Position numbers and translations under genes: made by a program. The notes beneath the pieces are model-generated. The model made no database searches, was not told the origin of the DNA, and worked only from the letters and a program-made list of their open reading frames with translations. Shown in pieces: positions 52,020-63,900 of a DNA stretch of 64,000 bases (its first letter is position 1; each line of letters opens with the position of its first letter). Source of the stretch: Pararge aegeria (taxonomy: Eukaryota > Arthropoda > Insecta > Lepidoptera > Nymphalidae); contig NC_053190.1 of assembly GCF_905163445.1 (NCBI RefSeq), positions 19,353,569 through 19,417,568 of the forward strand, read 5' to 3'.

Positions 52020-53366
52020 CTACCACACCCGTCTGTCTCATTCTGAAAACTATTCAAAATAATTGCTATTTTTCATTCTCATTCAAATATAAATAATAGT
52101 AAATAATATATAATTTTTGACTGAACTGAACCCAAGTGCCCGGCCTGCGGCCGGGCACCCCTCATATTATACATGTTCTAACCTAACCTAACCTAAATCT
52201 AGTTTTGATTCCTTTAGACTTTAGATTCAAGATTTAATGTGAATATATGCATTAATAAAAACTCATTACTATTTTAATACTAGTTATGCTGCTGTTGATG
52301 CACTGATGAAAGCCAGATAGCTAGATCAGTTTTTAGTTAGTCGTACTTGCCGGTGGGCTTAGGTCTAAAGGAATCCAAACTAGTTTTAAAAGGTTTGGAT
52401 AGGTTAGGTTAGGTTAGAACATGAATAAGACGGGTGCCCGGCCGCAGGCCGGGCACTTAGGTTCACTTCCGTTTAAAAAAATAAAATAAAAACAAAACGT
52501 ACCACTACAAAGTACTCTTATTTATATTAGAAGATATTGTAAAATAACAATTAATTAAATTTTTTTTTATTTTTTTTTCACTAACACATTAGGCCCGTCG
52601 CGCCGCGCCACTACTATATGGGGCGAAGGTGCGAAGGTGACGGTGAGGACGAAGTACCGAGTCTGATGGCGGCGCCACACAGTGGCGTTATGTCTCTATA
52701 AAAGTGGTGGTCTTTTATTATATTATTTATTAATGGTATTTTTTTAATATCATATCAATATTGTACCCCGCACGGGGGGAGGTAGGGAGGTAGGGGGTAG
52801 GGGTAGTGACGAAAAATAACGATACCGGACTCTTACGAGGTCTCGTAATCGGAATGAGTTTCTGCGACTACCATTGTTTGTCGCGGGTAACGGGGAATCA
52901 GGGTTCGATTCCGGTGAGGGAGCCTGAGCAACTGCTACCACATCCAAGGAAGGCAGCAGGCGCGCAAATTACCCACTCCCTGCACGGGGAGGTAGGGGTA
53001 TAGGTAGTGACGAAAAATAACGATACGGGACTCTTACGAGGCCTCGTAATCGGAATGAGTACACTTTAAATATTTTAACGAGGTAAAATTTAAGGGCATT
53101 GAGGGTCTGGTGCCAGTGGTTGATTAGATGCACACACTATACTTTTTATAATTATCCTTTACAAGTACCAGTACAATTACTGGTAATGACATAGAGTTGA
53201 GTTTGAGAATTGAATTATAAATATTTCAAAAGTATCGAATAATCAATACACTTGTAAATATAGACGCGCAAGGTCGTTACACGAACCGCTTACCATTATA
53301 GTAAAGTACTATGCAAACACATATAACATATACGCAATAAGGGAACTTTAAATTGGAGATTTTACC
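52020..53366 (+). repeat. Satellite unit 40, long form, 1347 bp (higher-order block, position 1)
   Basis: The left palindrome is at 52136, with aatAAttgc and ggtCtttta. The 18S block is 52766-53116 with gagCAAC. Confidence 0.95.
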
Positions 53367-54688
53367 CTACCACACCCGTCTGTCTCATTCTGAAAACTAT
53401 TCAAAATAGTTGCTATTTTTCATTCTCATTCAAATATAAATAATAGTAAATAATATATAATTTTTGACTGAACTGAACCCTTCATATACATGTTCTAACC
53501 TAACCTAACCTAACCTAAATCTAGTTTTGACACCTTTAGACTTTAGATTCAAGATTTAATGTGAATATATGCATTAATAAAAACTCATTACTATTTTAAT
53601 ACTAGTTATGCTGCTGTTGATGCACTGATGAAAGCCAGATAGCTAGATCAGTTTTTAGTTAGTCGTACTTGCCGGTGGGCTTAGGTCTAAAGGAATCCAA
53701 ACTAGTTTTAAAAGGTTTGGATAGGTTAGGTTAGGTTAGAACATGAATAAGACGGGTGCCCGGCCGCAGGCCGGGCACTTAGGTTCACTTCCGTTTAAAA
53801 AAATAAAATAAAAACAAAACGTACCACTACAAAGTACTCTTATTTATATTAGAAGATATTGTAAAATAACAATTAATTAAATTTTTTTTTATTTTTTTTT
53901 CACTAACACATTAGGCCCGTCGCGCCGCGCCACTACTATATGGGGCGAAGGTGCGAAGGTGACGGTGAGGACGAAGTACCGAGTCTGATGGCGGCGCCAC
54001 ACAGTGGCGTTATGTCTCTATAAAAGTGGTGGTCTTTTATTATATTATTTATTAATGGTATTTTTTTAATATCATATCAATATTGTACCCCGCACGGGGG
54101 GAGGTAGGGAGGTAGGGGGTAGGGGTAGTGACGAAAAATAACGATACCGGACTCTTACGAGGTCTCGTAATCGGAATGAGTTTCTGCGACTACCATTGTT
54201 TGTCGCGGGTAACGGGGAATCAGGGTTCGATTCCGGTGAGGGAGCCTGAGAAACTGCTACCACATCCAAGGAAGGCAGCAGGCGCGCAAATTACCCACTC
54301 CCTGCACGGGGAGGTAGGGGTATAGGTAGTGACGAAAAATAACGATACGGGACTCTTACGAGGCCTCGTAATCGGAATGAGTACACTTTAAATATTTTAA
54401 CGAGGTAAAATTTAAGGGCATTGAGGGTCTGGTGCCAGTGGTTGATTAGATGCACACACTATACTTTTTATAATTATCCTTTACAAGTACCAGTACAATT
54501 ACTGGTAATGACATAGAGTTGAGTTTGAGAATTGAATTATAAATATTTCAAAAGTATCGAATAATCAATACACTTGTAAATATAGACGCGCAAGGTCGTT
54601 ACACGAACCGCTTACCATTATAGTAAAGTACTATGCAAACACATATAACATATACGCAATAAGGGAACTTTAAATTGGAGATTTTACC
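53367..54688 (+). repeat. Satellite unit 41, 1322 bp (higher-order block, position 2)
   Basis: It has an extra CCTAA in the left tract and gaCAcc. The 18S block is 54088-54438 with gagAAAC. Confidence 0.95.
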
Positions 54689-56005
54689 CTACCACACCCG
54701 TCTGTCTCATTCTGAAAACTATTCAAAATAGTTGCTATTTTTCATTCTCATTCAAATATAAATAATAGTAAATAATATATAATTTTTGACTGAACTGAAC
54801 CCTTCATATACATGTTCTAACCTAACCTAACCTAAATCTAGTTTTGATTCCTTTAGACTTTAGATTCAAGATTTAATGTGAATATATGCATTAATAAAAA
54901 CTCATTACTATTTTAATACTAGTTATGCTGCTGTTGATGCACTGATGAAAGCCAGATAGCTAGATCAGTTTTTAGTTAGTCGTACTTGCCGGTGGGCTGA
55001 GGTCTAAAGGAATCCAAACTAGTTTTAAAAGGTTTGGATAGGTTAGGTTAGGTTAGAACATGAATAAGACGGGTGCCCGGCCGCAGGCCGGGCACTTAGG
55101 TTCACTTCCGTTTAAAAAAATAAAATAAAAACAAAACGTACCACTACAAAGTACTCTTATTTATATTAGAAGATATTGTAAAATAACAATTAATTAAATT
55201 TTTTTTTATTTTTTTTTCACTAACACATTAGGCCCGTCGCGCCGCGCCACTACTATATGGGGCGAAGGTGCGAAGGTGACGGTGAGGACGAAGTACCGAG
55301 TCTGATGGCGGCGCCACACAGTGGCGTTATGTCTCTATAAAAGTGGTGGTCTTTTATTATATTATTTATTAATGGTATTTTTTTAATATCATATCAATAT
55401 TGTACCCCGCACGGGGGGAGGTAGGGAGGTAGGGGGTAGGGGTAGTGACGAAAAATAACGATACCGGACTCTTACGAGGTCTCGTAATCGGAATGAGTTT
55501 CTGCGACTACCATTGTTTGTCGCGGGTAACGGGGAATCAGGGTTCGATTCCGGTGAGGGAGCCTGAGAAACTGCTACCACATCCAAGGAAGGCAGCAGGC
55601 GCGCAAATTACCCACTCCCTGCACGGGGAGGTAGGGGTATAGGTAGTGACGAAAAATAACGATACGGGACTCTTACGAGGCCTCGTAATCGGAATGAGTA
55701 CACTTTAAATATTTTAACGAGGTAAAATTTAAGGGCATTGAGGGTCTGGTGCCAGTGGTTGATTAGATGCACACACTATACTTTTTATAATTATCCTTTA
55801 CAAGTACCAGTACAATTACTGGTAATGACATAGAGTTGAGTTTGAGAATTGAATTATAAATATTTCAAAAGTATCGAATAATCAATACACTTGTAAATAT
55901 AGACGCGCAAGGTCGTTACACGAACCGCTTACCATTATAGTAAAGTACTATGCAAACACATATAACATATACGCAATAAGGGAACTTTAAATTGGAGATT
56001 TTACC
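54689..56005 (+). repeat. Satellite unit 42, 1317 bp (higher-order block, position 3)
   Basis: gaTTcc and gggctGagg as in unit 38. The 18S block is 55405-55755 with gagAAAC. Confidence 0.95.
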
Positions 56006-57352
56006 CTACCACACCCGTCTGTCTCATTCTGAAAACTATTCAAAATAATTGCTATTTTTCATTCTCATTCAAATATAAATAATAGTAAATAATATATAAT
56101 TTTTGACTGAACTGAACCCAAGTGCCCGGCCTGCGGCCGGGCACCCCTCATATTATACATGTTCTAACCTAACCTAACCTAAATCTAGTTTTGATTCCTT
56201 TAGACTTTAGATTCAAGATTTAATGTGAATATATGCATTAATAAAAACTCATTACTATTTTAATACTAGTTATGCTGCTGTTGATGCACTGATGAAAGCC
56301 AGATAGCTAGATCAGTTTTTAGTTAGTCGTACTTGCCGGTGGGCTTAGGTCTAAAGGAATCCAAACTAGTTTTAAAAGGTTTGGATAGGTTAGGTTAGGT
56401 TAGAACATGAATAAGACGGGTGCCCGGCCGCAGGCCGGGCACTTAGGTTCACTTCCGTTTAAAAAAATAAAATAAAAACAAAACGTACCACTACAAAGTA
56501 CTCTTATTTATATTAGAAGATATTGTAAAATAACAATTAATTAAATTTTTTTTTATTTTTTTTTCACTAACACATTAGGCCCGTCGCGCCGCGCCACTAC
56601 TATATGGGGCGAAGGTGCGAAGGTGACGGTGAGGACGAAGTACCGAGTCTGATGGCGGCGCCACACAGTGGCGTTATGTCTCTATAAAAGTGGTGGTCTT
56701 TTATTATATTATTTATTAATGGTATTTTTTTAATATCATATCAATATTGTACCCCGCACGGGGGGAGGTAGGGAGGTAGGGGGTAGGGGTAGTGACGAAA
56801 AATAACGATACCGGACTCTTACGAGGTCTCGTAATCGGAATGAGTTTCTGCGACTACCATTGTTTGTCGCGGGTAACGGGGAATCAGGGTTCGATTCCGG
56901 TGAGGGAGCCTGAGCAACTGCTACCACATCCAAGGAAGGCAGCAGGCGCGCAAATTACCCACTCCCTGCACGGGGAGGTAGGGGTATAGGTAGTGACGAA
57001 AAATAACGATACGGGACTCTTACGAGGCCTCGTAATCGGAATGAGTACACTTTAAATATTTTAACGAGGTAAAATTTAAGGGCATTGAGGGTCTGGTGCC
57101 AGTGGTTGATTAGATGCACACACTATACTTTTTATAATTATCCTTTACAAGTACCAGTACAATTACTGGTAATGACATAGAGTTGAGTTTGAGAATTGAA
57201 TTATAAATATTTCAAAAGTATCGAATAATCAATACACTTGTAAATATAGACGCGCAAGGTCGTTACACGAACCGCTTACCATTATAGTAAAGTACTATGC
57301 AAACACATATAACATATACGCAATAAGGGAACTTTAAATTGGAGATTTTACC
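56006..57352 (+). repeat. Satellite unit 43, long form, 1347 bp (second higher-order block, position 1)
   Basis: It matches unit 40 at every diagnostic site checked. The left palindrome is at 56122 and the 18S block is 56752-57102. Confidence 0.95.
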
Positions 57353-58674
57353 CTACCACACCCGTCTGTCTCATTCTGAAAACTATTCAAAATAGTTGCT
57401 ATTTTTCATTCTCATTCAAATATAAATAATAGTAAATAATATATAATTTTTGACTGAACTGAACCCTTCATATACATGTTCTAACCTAACCTAACCTAAC
57501 CTAAATCTAGTTTTGACACCTTTAGACTTTAGATTCAAGATTTAATGTGAATATATGCATTAATAAAAACTCATTACTATTTTAATACTAGTTATGCTGC
57601 TGTTGATGCACTGATGAAAGCCAGATAGCTAGATCAGTTTTTAGTTAGTCGTACTTGCCGGTGGGCTTAGGTCTAAAGGAATCCAAACTAGTTTTAAAAG
57701 GTTTGGATAGGTTAGGTTAGGTTAGAACATGAATAAGACGGGTGCCCGGCCGCAGGCCGGGCACTTAGGTTCACTTCCGTTTAAAAAAATAAAATAAAAA
57801 CAAAACGTACCACTACAAAGTACTCTTATTTATATTAGAAGATATTGTAAAATAACAATTAATTAAATTTTTTTTTATTTTTTTTTCACTAACACATTAG
57901 GCCCGTCGCGCCGCGCCACTACTATATGGGGCGAAGGTGCGAAGGTGACGGTGAGGACGAAGTACCGAGTCTGATGGCGGCGCCACACAGTGGCGTTATG
58001 TCTCTATAAAAGTGGTGGTCTTTTATTATATTATTTATTAATGGTATTTTTTTAATATCATATCAATATTGTACCCCGCACGGGGGGAGGTAGGGAGGTA
58101 GGGGGTAGGGGTAGTGACGAAAAATAACGATACCGGACTCTTACGAGGTCTCGTAATCGGAATGAGTTTCTGCGACTACCATTGTTTGTCGCGGGTAACG
58201 GGGAATCAGGGTTCGATTCCGGTGAGGGAGCCTGAGAAACTGCTACCACATCCAAGGAAGGCAGCAGGCGCGCAAATTACCCACTCCCTGCACGGGGAGG
58301 TAGGGGTATAGGTAGTGACGAAAAATAACGATACGGGACTCTTACGAGGCCTCGTAATCGGAATGAGTACACTTTAAATATTTTAACGAGGTAAAATTTA
58401 AGGGCATTGAGGGTCTGGTGCCAGTGGTTGATTAGATGCACACACTATACTTTTTATAATTATCCTTTACAAGTACCAGTACAATTACTGGTAATGACAT
58501 AGAGTTGAGTTTGAGAATTGAATTATAAATATTTCAAAAGTATCGAATAATCAATACACTTGTAAATATAGACGCGCAAGGTCGTTACACGAACCGCTTA
58601 CCATTATAGTAAAGTACTATGCAAACACATATAACATATACGCAATAAGGGAACTTTAAATTGGAGATTTTACC
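57353..58674 (+). repeat. Satellite unit 44, 1322 bp (second higher-order block, position 2)
   Basis: It matches unit 41, including the extra CCTAA. The 18S block is 58074-58424. Confidence 0.95.
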
Positions 58675-59991
58675 CTACCACACCCGTCTGTCTCATTCTG
58701 AAAACTATTCAAAATAGTTGCTATTTTTCATTCTCATTCAAATATAAATAATAGTAAATAATATATAATTTTTGACTGAACTGAACCCTTCATATACATG
58801 TTCTAACCTAACCTAACCTAAATCTAGTTTTGATTCCTTTAGACTTTAGATTCAAGATTTAATGTGAATATATGCATTAATAAAAACTCATTACTATTTT
58901 AATACTAGTTATGCTGCTGTTGATGCACTGATGAAAGCCAGATAGCTAGATCAGTTTTTAGTTAGTCGTACTTGCCGGTGGGCTGAGGTCTAAAGGAATC
59001 CAAACTAGTTTTAAAAGGTTTGGATAGGTTAGGTTAGGTTAGAACATGAATAAGACGGGTGCCCGGCCGCAGGCCGGGCACTTAGGTTCACTTCCGTTTA
59101 AAAAAATAAAATAAAAACAAAACGTACCACTACAAAGTACTCTTATTTATATTAGAAGATATTGTAAAATAACAATTAATTAAATTTTTTTTTATTTTTT
59201 TTTCACTAACACATTAGGCCCGTCGCGCCGCGCCACTACTATATGGGGCGAAGGTGCGAAGGTGACGGTGAGGACGAAGTACCGAGTCTGATGGCGGCGC
59301 CACACAGTGGCGTTATGTCTCTATAAAAGTGGTGGTCTTTTATTATATTATTTATTAATGGTATTTTTTTAATATCATATCAATATTGTACCCCGCACGG
59401 GGGGAGGTAGGGAGGTAGGGGGTAGGGGTAGTGACGAAAAATAACGATACCGGACTCTTACGAGGTCTCGTAATCGGAATGAGTTTCTGCGACTACCATT
59501 GTTTGTCGCGGGTAACGGGGAATCAGGGTTCGATTCCGGTGAGGGAGCCTGAGAAACTGCTACCACATCCAAGGAAGGCAGCAGGCGCGCAAATTACCCA
59601 CTCCCTGCACGGGGAGGTAGGGGTATAGGTAGTGACGAAAAATAACGATACGGGACTCTTACGAGGCCTCGTAATCGGAATGAGTACACTTTAAATATTT
59701 TAACGAGGTAAAATTTAAGGGCATTGAGGGTCTGGTGCCAGTGGTTGATTAGATGCACACACTATACTTTTTATAATTATCCTTTACAAGTACCAGTACA
59801 ATTACTGGTAATGACATAGAGTTGAGTTTGAGAATTGAATTATAAATATTTCAAAAGTATCGAATAATCAATACACTTGTAAATATAGACGCGCAAGGTC
59901 GTTACACGAACCGCTTACCATTATAGTAAAGTACTATGCAAACACATATAACATATACGCAATAAGGGAACTTTAAATTGGAGATTTTACC
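58675..59991 (+). repeat. Satellite unit 45, 1317 bp (second higher-order block, position 3)
   Basis: It matches unit 42, including gggctGagg. The 18S block is 59391-59741, the last rRNA-derived fragment in the window. Confidence 0.95.
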
Positions 59992-60385
59992 CTACCACAC
60001 CCGTCTGTCTCATTCTGAAAACTATTCAAAATAATTGCTATTTTTCATTCTCATTCAAATATAAATAATAGTAAATAATATATAATTTTTGACTGAACTG
60101 AACCCAAGTGCCCGGCCTGCGGCCGGGCACCCCTCATATTATACATGTTCTAACCTAACCTAACCTAAATCTAGTTTTGATTCCTTTAGACTTTAGATTC
60201 AAGATTTAATGTGAATATATGCATTAATAAAAACTCATTACTATTTTAATACTAGTTATGCTGCTGTTGATGCACTGATGAAAGCCAGATAGCTAGATCA
60301 GTTTTTAGTTAGTCGTACTTGCCGGTGGGCTTAGGTCTAAAGGAATCCAAACTAGTTTTAAAAGGTTTGGATAGGTTAGGTTAGG
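59992..60385 (+). repeat. Satellite unit 46, truncated by retrotransposon insertion
   Basis: Long form (left palindrome at 60108) with aatAAttgc and gaTTcc, i.e. position 1 of a third higher-order block. The sequence is normal up to ggataggttaggttagg and then changes to poly(T). The right palindrome, CpG-rich block and 18S block expected next are absent here and, if they exist, should lie beyond the far end of the element, outside the window. Confidence 0.96.
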
Positions 60386-60387
60386 TT
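60372..60387 (+). other. Retrotransposon 3' insertion junction inside (TTAGG)n
   Basis: The plus strand reads GGTTAGGTTAGG followed directly by T10. In every intact unit the tract continues TTAGAACATG, so the insertion lies after a GG or GGTT of the third telomere-like repeat (the two T's are indistinguishable from the tail). Nicking the TTAGG strand between T and A and priming on the poly(A) tail with GGTT-OH would give exactly this junction. Confidence 0.85.
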
Positions 60388-60406
60388 TTTTTTTTGTTTT
60401 TTTTTT
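60386..60406 (-). other. Poly(A) tail of the retrotransposon (poly(T) on plus strand)
   Basis: T10 G T10 on the plus strand. The first one or two T's may belong to the TTAGG target. The single interruption and nearly pure tract indicate little decay since insertion. Confidence 0.92.
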
Positions 60407-60947
60407 CTTATCCCTCTTGCATTACAAGAGACTTTGTTTTTTCCAGAGTATTGGTTTTTCTTTATTATCTTTTTTAAGGCTTTGTACAGTTCTTATATAC
60501 TATACATACTTTCCTTTATACTATACATTTCTAAACATACATTTTGCTACTTGATATCTTTTGTTTAATTTGTTACTTTGTTACAATTTCCGTATTTCTC
60601 ACATTATTGCACATATCATTCAGTTTTATGACATTTTTATTCAACATTTTCTTATTTTGTTTTGACACTCTATTCTTACTTTACAATAATTCTATATACT
60701 AAGCATACCTATTTCCATACGTATAACATTTCTACCTTTTACATTTCCACGGTCTTTTCCATTTCGTGTCCTATCATATTTCATTCCTTACATATCTATT
60801 TATGCTTTTATTTATTTTCTACTAGTGAGTTGTTTCCCTATTTTACTGTCTACGCTAGCTTTAACTACTTTTACATTTATTAGCTTTAATTTTTCTATCC
60901 ATGTTATCATACTTATATATTATTATAAGTAGTAACATTTATTTGAC
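60407..60947 (-). other. Retrotransposon 3' untranslated region
   Basis: About 540 bp of strongly AT-rich DNA lie between the stop codon and the poly(A) tail, with quasi-repetitive tactatac and ctatacat words. It has no coding signal on either strand; a 73-codon plus-strand frame at 60662-60883 is low-complexity. In element sense AATAAA occurs at 60466-60461, about 55 nt before the tail, and again at 60943-60938 just after the stop. The first is a possible polyadenylation signal. The sequence that the reverse transcriptase recognises at the 3' end would lie here, but I cannot point to it. Confidence 0.8.
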
Positions 60948-63900
60948 CTACTTATCTTTATTTCTATTTATTACTTGTTTTGTGGCGTACTTACAATAGT
61001 TTAGGAATGCTTCATTTATTTTTCCATCCTTTACTAATCTATTTGCATTTTCTTTTGTTATGTCATGGTTGATTTCGTGTTCGGTTTCCATTCTCTTTCT
61101 TTTTGTTATTGGACACTCAAACAAGACATGTTCTACCGTTTCTTCAGTTCCTGGTTCACAGGCGCATGATGGATCCTCCTTACACTTAAAACGGTGCAGA
61201 TATTTTGAGAACCCACCATGTCCGGTTAGAATTTGCGTCTGTAGTGCCGTATGTTCCAATTTTCGGATTTCCCGGTATGCTTCGATGGCGTCTGGGTAAA
61301 ACATTTTCGTCGTTGCAGCTGTCTCGCCGGATCTATACCTCTGGTTCCATTCTTCCATTGTTTTTATTCGAAGCTGACGCTTGACGAATGAAATCGGGCA
61401 TTGGTCATAGTCAGGCTTGCGCTTGAGGTTGAGCGCCGCTTCCTTAGCCAGTTTATCGGCCCTTTCATTGCCCTCCAACCCTGCGTGGGCTTTTACCCAA
61501 AATAACGAAACAGTTTTATTTTGGGAGTGGCAATTATTTAAATTGCCTCTTATTTTGGTCACTAGGGGGTGGAGGGAATGTCCACCAATCACCGCCTCGA
61601 GGGATGATCTGGAGTCGCTGTAGATACCGAACGTCTTCTCTTGGCTCTCTAGGATCAGGGTGGTCGCTTTTTCTACTGCTAGAAGTTCGGCCTGATAGAC
61701 TGTGCAGTGAGAATCTAGCTTTAGCTTGAGGGCTTTGGTTTCAGACACATCATTCCATATGGATATTGCTGCGCCAACCTTGCCCTCAATTTTGCTGCCA
61801 TCTGTATAGATTCTCACTGCTTGATCGTTGTGCCTGTTTACTTCTTCCTGTTCCGTGAGGCTTGTGAATTTGTAGTCTCTATTTGTTGCCGGATGTGGTA
61901 GTGTGGCATACTTTGCACTTCTTTCAACCTCCCTGTCCCCCAGCTCCGGTAGAGTAACACCCCTTCTCACTTCATACAGAGAGGCTGCTTCCCAAACTCT
62001 GAGATCGAGGGGAAGTATCCCCGCCAGGAGCAGAACGGCGTTCAAGGAGACCGTTCGGTAGGCCCTTACCATTTTCTGCCCAAAACCTCTCTGAGCGGCG
62101 CTCAGTCGCTTTCGCGCTCCCAGTTTTTTGGCCGCTGGCGCCCATGCACTGGCCGCATATAGCACGACCGGTTCCACAACCATGGTGTATATGGTTTTTA
62201 CGACCTCAGGGTTAAGTCCCCAGCTGGTTTTGGCCGCTCTTGACACCTGCTTGTATATCGCCTGTACTTTTTGGCATGTTTCGTCTATGTGCTTGTTGAA
62301 TGTTAACTTGTGGTCGATGGTGAGTCCCAAGATCTTTATCTCCCGCGACATACCAATGTCAATCCCACCCATGCGCAGGACCGGGGTGTCGTACTTCAGC
62401 CTGTTTGTTATTGTCATTGCCTTTGTTTTGTGTGGCGCAAATTTGAGCTTATTTTTGACTCCCCAGTCCCGCACATGGGCAAGAGTGGCATTGGCCCGCA
62501 ATGAAATCTCCAATCCGGAGTCACCATGGAACACAAGCACAATGTCATCCGCGAAGGCCTGACAGTGGTCGCCTCGGTTTTCTAGATTTTTCAGGAGGGG
62601 ATCCAGCAGTATGTTCCATAGAATAGGCCCGCCTATGGAACCCTGGACACACCCCTTCGTTGTTTCCTTGGCATATTCCTCTCCTGCGTACCTCACGCAG
62701 ACCTTTCGATCCTTGAGGTAACTATCCATAGTTTTTCTTATGTTTTTTGGGCAATTTTCCTCAGCCAGTCTGACCCTAATAGCTGGCCACCAGGCACTAT
62801 CAAAGGCCCCCTCTATATCCAGTGATACGACAGTTATTAACTTTTTCTCTTTTAGCTTATTTTTTATATGTTGCAACAGGACATAGAGGGAGTCTTCTGT
62901 GCTCTTTTGTGGTGTAAAGCCAAACTGACGAGTACTGAGCCTTGGCAGGATGTACCATTTTATTCTGTTTATTATTAATTTCTCGAGGATTTTGCCCAGC
63001 ACAGGGAGTAGGCCGATTGGCCGGTAGGCCTTTGGATTTGTATAATCCTCCTTTCCCGGTTTCCTCAGAACTACCACCGTCGCGATCTTCCATATTTTTG
63101 GAAAGTATCCGATCTCCAAGCACTTGTTTGCCAGCGCCAAGTATGCATCAGGATCCACCTTTATAGCTTGAAGGCAGATGTCAGGGGTCAGTCCCTCTCT
63201 TCCTGGAGCTTTTTTCGGGTTAAAGCTGCCGGCCGCGTCCTGTAGTTCCTTCATAGTAAATGGCGGATCCATCACTTCTTCGTTGGGTCCTTCATTCACT
63301 CTTTCTGCTGCGTCTCTGATTCGCCGATGCTCCACGGTGTCGTCTTTTTTGGAGTCTTCCGGGTAGAAGGTGTCCGCTAGCAATTTGGCCGATTCCATTG
63401 GTCCGCATGTTCCTGTGTTTCCTGCAAGCGGTAGGTCTTCCTGTCTTATTTCGGTTCTACCTATGACTCTGTACAGGTTGTCCCATACTCCTTCCTTTGT
63501 TTGCTGGTCACAGAACTTCTTCCAACTGCTTGTCTGCGCTTCTTTGGCTTTGTCCTCGTATACTTGCTTGGCCTTCAGATACTCATCGACGACTTTGGTC
63601 CTACGTATCGGTGCCGCACACCGTATCCGACGCTTTTTTGTGGCTACCTGTTTTTTGAGCGTGGCGAGTTCCTCATTCCACCAGGGTATTTTCAGTACCT
63701 CTTTCCTTTTTTTAACTGGTATTGTTTCCTTGCATACCTCCACAATTGTATTTGAGTAACTTTCTGTTATTTTATCTAAGTCAGTTTTGTTATCTATTTG
63801 TTCAATTTCATCTTTATTAATTTTGTTTTCATTTATAAATTGTGTGAGTTTCTCATGAAACTCACTCCAATTTGCCTTTTTTGTGTTAAAAATTCTTGTG

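Larger units (their letters stand above)
52020..59991 (+). repeat. Higher-order repeat: two copies of a 3986-bp three-unit block
   Basis: Unit lengths run 1347-1322-1317 and then again 1347-1322-1317. All markers I compared agree position by position: aatAAttgc in position 1, extra CCTAA in position 2, gggctGagg with gaTTcc in position 3, and gagCAAC/gagAAAC/gagAAAC across the three. The truncated unit at 59992 begins a third copy. I compared marker sites and not every base. Confidence 0.9.
1..60385 (+). repeat. Tandem satellite array, 1317-bp basic unit, 45 units plus one truncated
   Basis: Seen directly: the same sequence recurs head to tail from the first base to 60385, always in the same orientation. 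The unit is taken to start at ctaccacaccc. Spacings are mostly 1317 bp. Others are 1347 (extra GC palindrome), 1345/1346 (the same with 1-2 T lost), 1322 (one extra CCTAA), 1748 (431-bp partial duplication), 1116, 1129 and 1258 (internal deletions). Units differ from one another at only a handful of positions, which indicates recent homogenisation by unequal exchange or gene conversion. Useful diagnostic sites are gagAAAC versus gagCAAC, ccccGCacgg versus CACacgg or GCTcgg, tcGCggg versus tcACggg, ggtCtttta versus ggtTtttta, gaCAcc versus gaTTcc after ctagttt, and aatAGttgc versus aatAAttgc. The array begins before the window and is interrupted at its right by a retrotransposon. Confidence 0.98.

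Noticed and set aside
1..60385. CRISPR array or bacterial repeat system
   Set aside because: Repeats are contiguous 1.3-kb units without unique spacers, and the content is eukaryotic.
1..60385. rDNA locus or intergenic spacer array
   Set aside because: Only about 350 bp of rearranged 18S is present per unit. There is no complete 18S, 5.8S or 28S, and the 18S piece is interrupted and truncated at both ends.
1..60385. True telomere
   Set aside because: TTAGG words are only three or so copies per unit in both orientations within a 1.3-kb satellite; there is no long (TTAGG)n run.
60662..60883. 73-codon plus-strand ORF in the retrotransposon 3' UTR
   Set aside because: AT-rich low-complexity translation (mostly Y, F, I, S, T) on the strand opposite the element; no start context and no family.
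61060..63759. Several plus-strand ORFs of 62 to 144 codons (for example 62128-62562 and 63370-63759) and a minus-strand ORF at 62857-63123
   Set aside because: They are shadows of the long ORF2 frame in other frames, as expected opposite a constrained coding sequence.
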